A stretch of 64,000 nt of DNA. Source: Pholis gunnellus. Taxonomy: Eukaryota; Chordata; Actinopteri; Perciformes; Pholidae. Positions within the stretch are counted from its first letter, which is position 1. Each line of letters begins with the position of its first letter. Location of the stretch: positions 3,907,947 through 3,971,946 of the forward strand of contig OU342811.1 in assembly GCA_910591455.2 (NCBI GenBank), in the 5' to 3' direction. A program made the translations under genes and the position numbers. The notes beneath the pieces are model-generated. The model was not told where the DNA came from. It did no database searches and saw only the letters and a program-made list of their open reading frames with translations. Positions 35,221 to 47,995 of the stretch are shown here, one piece after another.

Positions 35221-36405
35221 CAGTGGTGGGCCGTCAGGGCCAGCAAAGCCTTCTCTGCTGGCCTAAACAGAATCACAAAGTTAGAGCTATTTTATAATTT
35301 AATAATTTTTCATAAATACACTACAAGTATTATTTTTCCCATTAGCTTAGTAGCTACTTTCTTCCTCAATTGCTCTGCTTCCAGCCTGCAGCGCTGCTTC
35401 CAGTGCAGCTTGTTTTAAGTAGAGCTTTTATCCAATCAGATTTCACCTCTGTGTCTCTAGGTAAGAAGAGAGGCCCGAGGCCCACTAGGTAGACTTTGCA
35501 GATTAAAGTAAATGGAGACGATATTGTTGATTGTCATAGTCTTCAACCAATCAGATCTTTAGTCTGACATGTTGGGCGTATTCTTTGACATGCCACCGAG
35601 GTAGTCTACAAGTACGTCAGCATTAACGTGCGCCATGATTGGTCAGTGGGCTAGCGTGACTGTTGTGAAGCAGAAAGCTAGCTAGCAGAAGTTAGTATTA
35701 GTAGTAAGAGTTCAAGTTGAAAGCTATGTAAGAAGTTATGACATTGACATGACATTTTTAGCGTTTTGCTTGTTAAACACTCAATGGCTGAAGGAGGAGA
35801 AACGGATTTGGTGGCGGAGTTACTGGCAACGCCTTTCTGGAGAAGGACGTTTCAGGAAAAATGGACATTGAAAGGGTCGGCTAACCCCACAGCTAGCAGC
35901 CCTGACCCAGACAGGAAAAGGATTTGTACAAACGGTATTCCTGGTTAACAGCGTTGCACATTGTATGGCTAAGAATGCGTTTTATTTGCAACTGAGCGTC
36001 TTGGTGTTTGGGTTAGGGTTACGAAAAGGCTTTTGAAAACCTTTGCTGAGACCCGAGTGGATCTACAGCTCAACGAACACGTTGGCAGGAGGACCTCTGG
36101 CTGGAACTGAACCGCACTGATGTTCTGTACAAGCGCGTCATTAAACTCTTTGTTAACAAAGAAAGGAGGATGGACTTTGTCTTTAAATAGTCAACATCAG
36201 CTTTGATAAGTGAACTGCTTTTGTGTTTTTACATCTGCAGTACCATTACTACTGTGTTCATTTGTCTATGATGTTGTTTTTATGGTATGGTTAATATTGT
36301 TCCCTCTGATGTGAATAATATTTGAATGGCTCGTGCCCTTCAGTGTGGGGTGGAATACGTGTTGTAGTGCTGCAGTGTTGCTGGATTGATTTGTTGCTTT
36401 GTTGT
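35221..36405 (+). mobile_element. Non-autonomous hAT element, ZMYM1-like type, copy 2
   Basis: Starts CAGTGGTGGGCCGTCAGGGC, which matches the right end of copy 1 (11859-13180) read on the opposite strand. Homology continues through the subterminal region (TCTGCTGGCCTAAACAGAATC), the CCAATCAGAT block, the transposase remnant and the stretch GAATAATATTTGAATGGCTCG at about 36315. After about 36405 no terminal repeat is found, so the right end is truncated or too diverged. The two copies are about 22 kb apart in inverted orientation. Confidence 0.75.
35784..36188 (+). pseudogene. Broken hAT (ZMYM1-like) transposase N-terminus, copy 2
   Basis: The ATG at 35784 opens MAEGGETDLVAELLATPFWR, then TFQEKW; relatives read TFQEKLDIV here. 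The frame then drifts (LKGSANPTASSPDPDRK) because of small indels and stops near 35948, where copy 1 still reads KDLYERY and LLTASEK. A further in-phase-like block at about 36032-36090 reads KTFAETRVDLQLNEHV. In intact relatives a long zinc-finger segment lies between these parts; its absence in both copies shows a shared internal deletion. No product is expected. Confidence 0.7.
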
Positions 36406-36941
36406 CATATAAATATATGTGACTGGTTCTTGTGAGTTTGTTCTCGTCATTGTGTTAATTACATTGATTTTGACTTTATGCATTGTCCGTTAATGATGAA
36501 GCATCCCGTCATGCGCGGGGTCAGGATCGGACATTTCATTCTGTTTTGTTTTCTTTTACAAAGCAAGAATTATGGTCTGGAGAAATGGGGATTGTGTGGC
36601 GATGGCTTTAGCCCTGTTTGAATATAGGAAACAGCTAAACGCTGCGGGGAGAGTGCAGCGTGTTTGCTGCTGTTGGATTTCCTGCTAAGCTAGTTTAGCA
36701 TAGCGCGCCTCACCAGGGAACAATGTTGTGGTTCCGTGGTGGGCGTGTCAGACAGCACGTTGAATAATGATACAAGTCATTTCAAAGAAATCACGAATAA
36801 CTAGAATTACCACCTCGCGGTGGTATGCCTTCACCCACCAGTTTACATCCACGTCCGTCCAAAATCTCATCACTCAATTCATACTCTCAGACATTTGTGT
36901 GACATTGTCATAATGAGCATATCAATTCTTCTTGATTTATG

Positions 36942-36956
36942 AGGTCACAGTGACCT
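36942..36956. promoter_or_regulatory. Perfect estrogen-response-element palindrome (IR3)
   Basis: AGGTCACAGTGACCT matches the consensus ERE GGTCANNNTGACC at all ten fixed positions and extends the palindrome by one base on each side. It lies in a dispersed repeat. Binding in vivo is not shown. Confidence 0.6.
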
Positions 36957-37061
36957 TTGACGACTAGATTTAAATGACTTCATCCCATCAGTCGAAGTGG
37001 ATGTCTGTGCCAAATTTGAAGAATTACGCTCAAGGTGTTCCTGAGACATCACAAGAATGTG

Positions 37062-37074
37062 AGGTCAGTGACCT
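37062..37074. promoter_or_regulatory. Perfect IR1 nuclear-receptor palindrome
   Basis: AGGTCAGTGACCT is two perfect AGGTCA half-sites inverted with a 1-bp spacer, the arrangement preferred by FXR/RXR. Further half-site-like words follow (GACCTCGACCTTTGAC). It sits about 105 bp from the ERE palindrome in the same repeat. Confidence 0.55.
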
Positions 37075-37269
37075 CGACCTTTGACTTCAGCTCATCTCCA
37101 GATGGACCTCCAGGCCTTTCTGAGATATAGCATTGACGGGAATGGATAACACAAAAACATGTTAACAGTGTGTAATGAATGTGCAAAACGTTATATATAG
37201 AAAGCAGGATTCAAATATTGTTTTGTGTGTACAATCCGTCCATTCCAACCTGTGTGTAAATTATGCTTG

Positions 37270-37357
37270 ATCTATATATATATACATATATATATACACA
37301 CATACATATATATATATATATATACATATATATATACACACATATATATATATATAA
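37270..37357. repeat. AT-rich repeat with internal duplication
   Basis: Two near-identical blocks of (AT)n plus ACATATATATATACACACATA occur at about 37275-37307 and 37315-37346. The minus-strand frame through them is a Tyr/Ile repeat artefact. Confidence 0.85.
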
Positions 37358-38368
37358 AGGGGGGAGCATTTTAAGTAAAAAGCATTTTGTTGTAATGTCT
37401 ACACGAGAGAGACGATAGCTATCAGATATCTGACGGGGCTCCGGGGCCTTTAAACCCGCAGCGGTCTCCTTCCTCATCAGATCAGGTTTCCAGGAAGCTC
37501 TTTTCACTGGACGTCAATAAGCATGCTGTTTAGTCAGCAGCTTTGATCAACAGCCCATACTGGGCAACATGATCTGCTCATAACGGCCTGATTTACACAC
37601 AAGTGCACTCAATACACACGTGAGAGCTCTTGAGAGAACATGTGCTCATTCATGCAGCGCTGCCCCTCATGGAATCAGTGGGTTTGTGTGTATTTTTGTA
37701 TTTAAGCATGTTAAATCCTGCATTGTTTACATCCATGTTCATGTCAAACATTTTACTTTACTGAGCAGCAGGTATCTTTATATGCTCGTTTTAAAAGCAG
37801 AGGTGGTTACATTGGTTGATCATGACATACATACTGTACATCCTGTAAGTCTGATGATTTATTACACAGGCTAGGGACAAGGGTCATTTTCACTGCACTG
37901 TGGGTTGGTTAACATGAACAAGAGAATTAGGATTAGTCAAATCAATCCTGCCATGTTCTAATCTCCATCATTAGAATAATCATATTAGAAGGTTTTTCTA
38001 TCAGTTCGTGTTCAGTCTGTACCTTCAATTCCCTAATAGATATTTAAATACTGTGATGACAGTCTGAACAAACAAATAAGGGAAGGGTGACGGGATCACA
38101 CACTCTAAATTGCTGTGTATGCTTGCAAATTGAAATTCAGACAATATATATATTGCCTCCACATGAATCTCAACATGCCGACTGCTGAGCCTCCGGCTTG
38201 CGGCTGGCGCTGCTTACAGCGCTAACGGTGCAAATAACGGCAACGGTGCTGACAGAGTAACCGCCATATGAGAGCAGTGCAATGCGACGGCCATAAGCTA
38301 GCCAGTGGGGCACGGTCACATGCGCTAACATGCACTAGAAGGCGCGCCCAGCCGGCCCGGCTATGTCA

Positions 38369-38405
38369 ACACACACACACACACGCACACACACACACAC
38401 ACACA
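38369..38405. repeat. (CA)n microsatellite in a GC-rich patch
   Basis: CA run interrupted by one G (ACACGCACAC), preceded by GGCGCGCCCAGCCGGCCCGG, one of the most GC-rich 20-mers in the window. Confidence 0.93.
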
Positions 38406-40665
38406 TACGGAGGGAGAGTGACTTCATTCTCTGGTCAGGTCTGGTCATTACTCCACTATAACTTTACATTAAAAAGTAGTTGATTGCTGCTATATCAATA
38501 CTCTGAAAATCATATAGAGAACCTTTAACTATATTTATATCCCCATGTTTCAAATCAAATGCTCTTGAGACAATACTCCAAGACAATTTCACACACATAT
38601 CTTGAGGTTGTGCTCTCCCCATCGTCTCCTATCTCCTCTGCCGTCTCCTCCCTGCATCCTCGTCTCCTGGCAGGTATCATCTATCCTCCGCCTGCAGTCG
38701 GCTGCTGTCAGCTCTGACTGATGGCCGAGCGTTTGATGCTGTCGGGAGTTTGATTGCCAGGTTCTTGTTATCTGTCACGCCAGCAAAAGGGGAAACTCAA
38801 TCTCAGTTTCAGCCACAAAATGGTTTCCCCTGGCAACGCCCCTCACCGTGGAAACAGCGCGCAAAGTGGCGCCTCTGTCGCCGCACTCGATCCAACCGCC
38901 TGCCATCTGTCAGCGTCAGTCAGAGTCCCCGTGTGTGTTTATGTGAGTGAAGATAGTGTAAAAGAGAAATGCTGTGTGTGTACATGGAAGTGTGTGTAAG
39001 GCAGATAGTGTGTGTGTGTGTGTTTATGTCATTTATCAGTGTCAATGGCGAGGTGTGTGCGTGAGTGTGTTCGTGTGTGAACAATAATCGTCTGTTAGCA
39101 TTAAGAAGTGTGTTTGTGTGTGTGGAGCTGGACCCCTCTTATCTCATTAAGAACCATCTTATCATGTAAACCACTGGCCCCCAAAGGTCACGACATCAAT
39201 CACAGGGGTCACGAGACGATCAGCAAGTTATAAAAGTCTTCCTGCTGCAAGAAGTTATGTCTTTATCTTTTTTTCCAATTCAAACACTGGATACAGCATA
39301 TATATATATATATATATATATTTGTATGCCTTGGAAATATATAATCAAACATTCTGAGAGGATGCAGGTCGCCCTTCTCTCAAAGTGCTCAAAGCTCAGA
39401 ACTATGCAGCCTTTGCTGAGGGGTTTGTGAGTAGAACTTATTCAAAAAAAGCCAAAAAACGTTGGTGAATGCTTCAAACAGTAACAATGGTGAGTGTTGA
39501 AAAGCCCAGTCAGACACCACTGGAGTAAAATAATGCTATAGATTGTCATCATGTGACCGCTCATACTCCAGACCTCAGCGATAAAGCTGGTGAGGAAAAT
39601 GTAATTGTTGTAAAACTGTGTACGCTCACCATCCGCCCCGACCGCCTCCTTCTGATTCAGACTCAGTTCATAAATGTAGCGCTTCATCATTTACAAAAAC
39701 ATTGCCTCAGCACATTATTCAGCCAGCAAGTGCGTTTTTCATCACAACATGACTGGGGAAACAATTTAGCACTGTGAAAGTGTTTGAAGAAAACTAATGG
39801 CAAGACTATTCAGAAAACATGCCACGACCGCTGGTACATTTGAGTATTTTCCCTGGTTTGCCATGAACATGAATCATTACTGACCCTTTCACAGCTGACG
39901 TCATCAATAATATGTGTGCACATGTTGCCAGAGGATGTGGCGTTTTGCCCCAGACGAGTTATCAAGCTTCAAATATTGAAGTGAAATTATTACCAGCATC
40001 AGAATGTCTTCTTATTGCGTGTTTCGGTTGTCAGAATCGACATTCCAACTCATTCAAGTCTATTTGACGTTCTGCACACGAGCACAGATGATGTAGTTGA
40101 AGCATCTGGTGGGATGTAAGGCTCGTAGTCTGCTGCTGGTGTAACGTTAAACGCTGGGTTTCTCCACCAAATACATGTCTATATGTGGCCACTATATATT
40201 GGGCCACTTGCTCATGTATTCTACTCCCTCACTGATAGCACACAGGTCTGGAAAGTCAATTTGTTTAGGTTGCGTTCGCCATCTTTGGTGCCCTTGAATA
40301 GCTTGACAAGCTGTTGCTCTCCAACGTACTTCCGTTGCCAAACTGCGTGTGCACCATTACGTACATCATCATTGTTACAAATTAAGAAACTTTTTTTCTT
40401 TAGAAGATGATCACCAGACCCCACAAACTGCAGTCTGGGCCCTCCTGCAGGGGTCTAGATTACATTACTGTGGCAGCTTCAGAAAAACTTTCCGGAACAA
40501 GCCTCCATTTTACTGCCTCCTCTCCCATTAGAATGTACTTCAGCACGGAGTCACAGCTGGAGTCGGAGCAGGCCCGGGCTGTGTTCCAGCGTGAATAAGA
40601 AGACATCTGTCCTCAGTAGGATCATGATGTTTTCTGGGTATAACTAATAACTGAATCCCCGTGTT

Positions 40666-41106
40666 TCTTCCCCCTGCTTCTCCTCTCTCTTCCCTCACTA
40701 CTCATCTGCTCAATCCCTTGCTGATCGTTCCCAACCGACCCGTCTGATTACTAATTCAACACGTCCTATCCTCCTTTTGTTCTCTCTCCTATGTCCTCAT
40801 CTCCTCATTTTCATCCTTTACGCCCCCTTTCTTCCCTTAGCCCCTGTCTTCTCTTCTCCTCCTTCTCTCTTTTTTCTTCATCTGCAGTCTCCCTTCATCT
40901 CCTTCCCTCCTCTTTTCTCCTCTCCTGTTTCCTCATACATCCACCTCCCTCTCCCACTTTGTTTGTCCTCCTCATTTCCTACCAACTTTCCCTCCTTCCC
41001 TCACCTCCTCTCCATTCCATTTTTCCTTTCCTCCTTTCTCCCCGTCCTCCCTCTCACCTTCATATTCCTCATCACATGTCTCTCAGCCCCCCCCCCCCCC
41101 CCCCCC
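40666..41106 (+). repeat. Pyrimidine-rich tract of about 430 bp ending in C20
   Basis: From 40666 the + strand is dominated by C and T (CCTCC, TTCTCC and CCCTC words, no fixed period) and ends in a 20-C run at 41087-41106. Two frames stay open (40777-41115 and 40791-41111), giving Ser/Pro/Leu/Phe-rich peptides with no domain. Such tracts can form triplex structures and often cause assembly errors. It is not a standard splice polypyrimidine tract because no exon follows. Confidence 0.75.
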
Positions 41107-41267
41107 TGTGAGTAAGTATGGAGCTATCTTAAGCTCGGCTCTGGTATTTTTCCTAGAAAGTAATTTGGCTGTGGGTCGCTAAGTCAACCCCCTACTGTCA
41201 CCCAGCAACCGCCTCTATCACGGGCGCCCATCTATCTCCTCCCCCTGGTTAAATCCCTCTGCTGCCG

Positions 41268-41310
<43 letters not shown>

Positions 41311-41476
41311 ATGGCATAAACACACATTCAGAGTTTAGGAAAGTACACACTGAAGCTTAATGAACACATTCAAATGTCCGGGCATACTGACATATCAAGG
41401 ATGTGTTGTTACACATACGTATCCTAAACTCAAAGCTCCATTTAAAGACACAGACAATCATCACAATCAAAGCTCC

Positions 41477-41558
<82 letters not shown>

Positions 41559-42463
41559 AATTTTCCTCCCTGTGTCCTCTTATCAGTCCAGACAGACAGA
41601 GGTGGACAGCTAGTAAACTGCCACACTAGCATTGATAAAAATGTGTGTGTGTACTGGTTTTAACCATTAGCATGAACATGCCCTATCTCTCCCTATATTC
41701 AATATCTCTGCGCTCATGTATTTGTGTGTGTTTGTGTGGTTTCCAGCTGCACTGCAAATAATGTTAGCACAGCCGGCATGAAGCACACAGCTGGGGGAAG
41801 CAGAAAGGCGGCGAAAAGTAGGGGATGAGGAGAAAGACAAGGTGGAACACGCACAAGCAACAGATAAAGAGAAACAAACAGAGAGAGAGCGAAAGAGAAG
41901 AGAAGCAGTGGAGGTAGAGAGAGAGGGAGGTCTACTTTAATGGACTATTCTGCATTCAGGATGTTGCTGGAGGCTTTTAGAAACCCCGGCACACTGTCTC
42001 TATTAGTCTGGTAAAAGGGCAAACACAACAGCAGCTACAATGCTGCGCCTCTGACTACACATCTCATTACATGGATGTGTTCAGGACGATCCCCGCCTGC
42101 TTCAAAAGCTTTTGTGCTGTTAGACCACGGGCGAGCTCCGTTAACTCTGTCCCACCTGGTACAGGGAGGGCAGGACGGACAGACACGCCGCTTTCGTTTC
42201 CCCTCCCAATCCAAGGTTAACGCAGTATTTCACTAAAGACACAGTGAGAACAGACTGTTGTCTAGCCCCCGGTTTGAAAACGTCTCAAGTCCACAAACAA
42301 TATTCACAAACAATATTACGAAACACCATCTAGTAAAATGTTTTAAAATGTTTTAAAGGCTCTCTGGACAAGAACAAACTAATAGAATATTTAATTTACT
42401 ATGGATTAATAAAACTAAAGATATATTTATGATGATGCTTTATCATTTTCTGTTTTATGGTAA
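41107..42463. other. No gene seen; two CA arrays
   Basis: CA at 41269-41303 and a long CA run at 41481-41557, then a purine-rich stretch at 41810-41935 (GAAAGAC, GAGAGAGAG words). No exon was found. Confidence 0.5.
41481..41557. repeat. (CA)38 microsatellite
   Basis: Uninterrupted 77-bp CA run. The frames that cross it on both strands are dipeptide artefacts. Confidence 0.97.
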
Positions 42464-42471
42464 ATGTTCTT

Positions 42472-42617
42472 GCATTTATATAGAGCCTGGCTTGTCTTCC
42501 GACCCCTCAAAGCGCTGTGCACTACATGCCAACATTCACCCATCCACACAAACATTCATACACTGATGGCATACGCTGCCGTGCAAGGTGCCACCAGCAT
42601 AACTAATTATCATTCAT

Positions 42618-42649
<32 letters not shown>

Positions 42650-42795
42650 CGATGGCACAGCCTTCAGGAACAATTTCGGGTTCAGTATCTTGCCCAAGGA
42701 CACTTCGACATGCGGACTGGAGCAGCCGGGGATCAAAACCGCCGATCTTCCAATTAGAGGACAACCTACTTCCAACATTGTGCCACAGCCGCCCC
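42472..42795 (-). repeat. tRNA-derived SINE with LINE-type tail, fullest copy
   Basis: Read on the minus strand from 42795: a tRNA-like head GGGGCGGCTGTGGCACAATG with a degenerate A box; a B box GGTTTTGATCC (42730-42740), changed from GGTTCGATCC; the body CATGTCGAAGTGTCCTTGGG, CAAGATACTGAACCC and ATCAGTGTATGAATG; then CAGCGCTTTGAGGGGTCGG and the end CTATATAAATGCAAG. The GCGCTTTGAG...CTATATAAAT tail matches the UnaL2-type (L2 clade) LINE tail, the likely source of its retrotransposition machinery. A (CA)15 array (42620-42649) has grown inside the body. The mutated B box suggests it is no longer transcribed by Pol III. Confidence 0.8.
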
Positions 42796-45078
<2,283 letters not shown>

Positions 45079-45178
45079 GCTTGCATTTATATAGTGCTTA
45101 TATCTGAAGCTCATTCGCCCATTCACACACACACGCGGACAGGACGACGACCCGCTCTACCTCATGAGTCACAGCCTA
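45079..45178 (-). repeat. SINE copy with internal deletion
   Basis: On the minus strand the head GGCTGTGACTCATGAGGTAG and AGCGGGTCGTCGTCC, with a good A box, joins directly to GAATGGGCGAATGAG and a tail AGCACTATATAAATGCAAGC. The B box and central body are missing. It is the same family as 42472-42795 and 10469-10568. Confidence 0.75.
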
Positions 45179-45596
45179 CAGCAGCAGTCCGGGTCCAGTA
45201 GTCGGGATGTGCCGAATGGGACAAACATGCTGCTTCTCTGACGGGAGTCGACTACAGTAAATATGGCCGCAGCGTTTCATGAGGACTTATTTCATGTGAC
45301 GTGTATGAACATGAGCTGTATCTGTGTGTGTTTGTGTGTGTCTGTGTGTGTGTGTCGTTCTTCAGTCTGATGAAAAGTTTCATGTCATGTTGCAGTCCAG
45401 CGGGAATAGCGGGAGTGCCAAAATACTGCAGTTCCTCAAACGGCCTCTTGAGGCTGGCAACTAGTCTTTACTCACAGACCCTCATGTTAAAATGCACAAC
45501 TTTACAGCAGAAAGAAACACGTTTACAGTCTGGTACGAAATGTAAACTGACAACTGTATGGGGGAATCTTTATAACAATCACCTGGATCAAAAACG

Positions 45597-45660
45597 GTGA
45601 TCCACAAACCAATAGGTGACTTAACAGTGACTACGTCCACTTCGTATACAGTCTATGGCT
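45597..45660 (+). repeat. Dispersed repeat family C, 3' fragment
   Basis: ATCCACAAACCAATAGGTGA and ACTACGTCCACTTCGTATAC followed by AGTCTATGG match only the 3' end of family C. The rest of the element is missing. Preservation of 3' ends alone is what 5'-truncated retroposons show, which weakly favours a retroposon origin over a MITE. Confidence 0.7.
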
Positions 45661-46277
45661 GCAGTCCAACGTCTATACCATCCGGAACTTTAATAGACAA
45701 AGCACAAGCGGTGTTTGTGGTGTTTTTGTCAGCAGCCTTTCTTACTTTTGGCTTTTGCGGTTCTGCAGCAGCTCAAACTTCAGGAAACATTTTTGGCATT
45801 GTACATTTCTGCAAACCACAGATTCATTGAATATAGATGTTTTTGCATTTGGTCAAAGCAAGTGACGTAGTATTTAAGGTAATTGTTGTTACAGTATTTT
45901 GTTGTAATTTCAACACAAAATATGGTATTTCTCTGACCTTAACCACTTAGTTGTGTCCCCTAAAACAAATCTCTTCCAAATATCAACCACCTTGCTGTGT
46001 GCGTTTCTGCAAGTGTGATATGAGGCTGATGTGACACGTCTTTTCTGTCCAGGAACCTTGCCCTGCAGTGCATCTTGTGGTTTGCAGAAGCGTACTATGC
46101 CAACATTGTTTCTGTTTGTGGTGTATAGCCACAGGCCGATGCTGCCTCCGACATTTACTGCATTCGTCCAGCCGAGCCAGGAAGTTTATCTTCAGAAGTA
46201 GCTAACTATGTAACTATGTCTGTGCACCCCCCCCCCCCCTCTCTTTTCCTCTACTTTGATTTTCGTAGTTGCTACTC

Positions 46278-46316
<39 letters not shown>

Positions 46317-46426
46317 TTGTTATCCTGTTGTCAGCATGTCTTTCTTATCATGCTCCACGTTCAAGGAAGCTAATTAGCTCAGCAATTGTTAGCTGACGCA
46401 GCACTGGCATTGACTGGCTGATTTCC

Positions 46427-46453
46427 ACACCATACAAGTGCACTTGTATGGTG

Positions 46454-46454
<1 letters not shown>
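46427..46454. repeat. 28-bp perfect palindrome with no spacer
   Basis: The left arm ACACCATACAAGTG is followed directly by its exact reverse complement CACTTGTATGGTGT. The palindrome immediately adjoins the CA array starting at 46455. It can extrude a cruciform or fold as a hairpin in single-stranded DNA. Confidence 0.95.
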
Positions 46455-46517
<63 letters not shown>

Positions 46518-46561
46518 AAACTGCAGGACCTCCATAGTAGTTCCTGAAATGACTCTCCTTG

Positions 46562-46651
<90 letters not shown>
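46455..46651. repeat. Facing CA (61 bp) and TG (89 bp) arrays, 47 bp apart
   Basis: CA runs from 46455 to 46515 and TG from 46563 to 46651. Because TG is the complement of CA, the two arrays form an inverted repeat with 61-bp pairable arms and a 47-nt loop. A (CT)17 array lies nearby at 46281-46314 and a C13 run at 46227-46239. Confidence 0.96.
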
Positions 46652-46654
<3 letters not shown>

Positions 46655-47005
46655 CTGGAATAATGACTTGCAGTGAGCTGCAGTCTTGGAGGTTTTGAAG
46701 CAGAGAAATGATGAGGCTCTTTCTCTGTTGGACACCAGTTTATATTCAGCAGAGTTTCCTCTGATTTCACACAGCAGCAGCAGCGTTATCACCACTGGGT
46801 GGAAGAAGGGAACGTATGAGAATAAATACACTCACACTAATGGCCACTACTCTTTAACAGGAATACATATGGTTCAGAGGAAGCTTTGGATGAAGGAGTT
46901 AATTGAGCTTTATTTTTTTTAAGATTTACATGATGAGACAGTTGCACAAAAATGATCACCCTAATTAAAATAACCGCAACTGTTTGAGAACATGTTCCCT
47001 CAGAC

Positions 47006-47516
47006 CAGGGGTCCCCAAACTTTTTCCTGTGAGGGCCACATCACTGAACATATCGTTTGACCTAGGGCCCGATCATGGGGGGGGGGGGGGGGGGGGGGGG
47101 GTGCTACTCGCGTGCTACTCGCAGGTGAGCGACCGTTGCATCGTGCGCGCGGATCGGGGCGGAACACCGCCGTGCGCGATACAGAGAGCAGGGGAATTGA
47201 AAACGCGCGACCATGTAGTGACAGACATGACATGCCAGCGTGTAAATAAATTAAGCACAAGTACTCTCCTTCAAGCTCCTGTCTCTCGGCTCTTCTACTT
47301 CTTCTACTCTTCTACTTCTTCTACTCTTCTACTTCTACAGGGTGCGCGCATGACAGCTCTCATCTCGTTCGCCCCCTGGTGGTTGGCTGATTAAAATTCG
47401 ATTAATTGTGCAGACTGAAAAAAAATCATAATGCGTCTCTGGTATTGTTCAGGGGGCCGGACCAAATGTGGAGGCGGGCCGCATCCGGCCCGCGGGCCGT
47501 AGTTTGGGGACCACTG
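47006..47516. mobile_element. Well-preserved non-autonomous hAT element, 511 bp, with perfect 8-bp target duplication
   Basis: The left end CAGGGGTCCCCAAACT and the right end, read on the minus strand as CAGTGGTCCCCAAACT, are terminal inverted repeats with two mismatches in the first 16 bases. The 8-bp flanks 46998-47005 and 47517-47524 are both CCTCAGAC, the length expected for hAT. The interior has a 25-G run at 47077-47101, a CTTCTACT-type mini-array at 47288-47338, and GC-rich subterminal DNA (GCGGGCCGCATCCGGCCCGC). No transposase is encoded, so it would have been moved by an enzyme from elsewhere. The perfect duplication points to a fairly recent insertion. Confidence 0.93.
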
Positions 47517-47789
47517 CCTCAGACTGTGAAGCAATCCACTGTGGCAGAAAGTTGACTAAGAAAGCGAGCCACACAATGAGCTGTCCTGATCAATTCAAGA
47601 GGTGAGAAATAGGCCGTGCGACACATGGGTTCAGGGAAATATGTGCAGAGAAGGAAACCGAAATCACAACTTCCTGCTTGGATTTTGGCTGGTAAACGTT
47701 GTCTGCTGTACGTATATCACCTACCACTACCCTGTAAAGGGGGGGGACACCCCAGGTGAAGAGGGTACAAGGTTTAACTAAAAGATATC

Positions 47790-47995
47790 GCCATTAAACT
47801 AACCCAGTTGATAACTTACATTAAGACAATTCTTTTTGGGATTATGAAGATATTGTGTTTACATATGCAAATGAGGCATTATCTAATGGTAACGTTTGGT
47901 GAATTCAGGAGAAATCTGGAGGTAAATAGAATGAAACACAATGTTTTTGCCCCGGCGTCTCCCCTGAAGGTAAAACGATAAAATAGTCCACGGTA
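47790..47995 (+). repeat. Dispersed repeat family E, copy 1
   Basis: AAATGAGGCATTATCTAATG, GTTTGGTGAATTCAGGAG and AAACACAATGTTTTTGCC match the reverse complement of 55545-55650 (TTTGGTGAATTTAGGACG, AAAACAATGTTTTTGCC on the minus strand). The class is unknown. The two copies are in opposite orientation. Confidence 0.6.

Larger units (their letters stand above)
36805..37160 (+). repeat. Dispersed repeat with GTGACCTTTGAC motifs, probably a retroposon tail
   Basis: TTACCACCTCGCGGTGGTAT, GAGGTCACAGTGACCTTTGA, GTGCCAAATTTGAAGAATT, CTCAAGGTGTTCCTGAGA and GACCTCGACCTTTGAC match a high-copy teleost repeat I remember (TTTGTGCCAAATTTGAAG, CTCAAGGCGTTCTTGAG, GTGACCTTGACCTTTGACC). There is no coding capacity. 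It contains two perfect nuclear-receptor palindromes (separate entries). Confidence 0.75.
37161..40665. other. No gene seen; AT, CA and TG arrays
   Basis: AT-rich satellite-like DNA at 37270-37357, including a repeated ATATATACATATATATATAC block; (CA)n at 38369-38405 inside a GC-rich patch; scattered TG words at 38930-39125; (AT)12 at 39298-39321. The patch 38160-38530 ends in ATATAGAGAACCTTTAA and may be a TIR element related to that at 223-480. No exon was found. Confidence 0.45.

Noticed and set aside
40777..41115. Ser/Pro/Leu-rich frames
   Set aside because: By-product of the pyrimidine-rich tract.
46438..46831. Minus-strand frame of 125 codons with Thr-His and Cys-Val blocks
   Set aside because: Generated by the facing CA and TG arrays; the unique flanks match no known domain.
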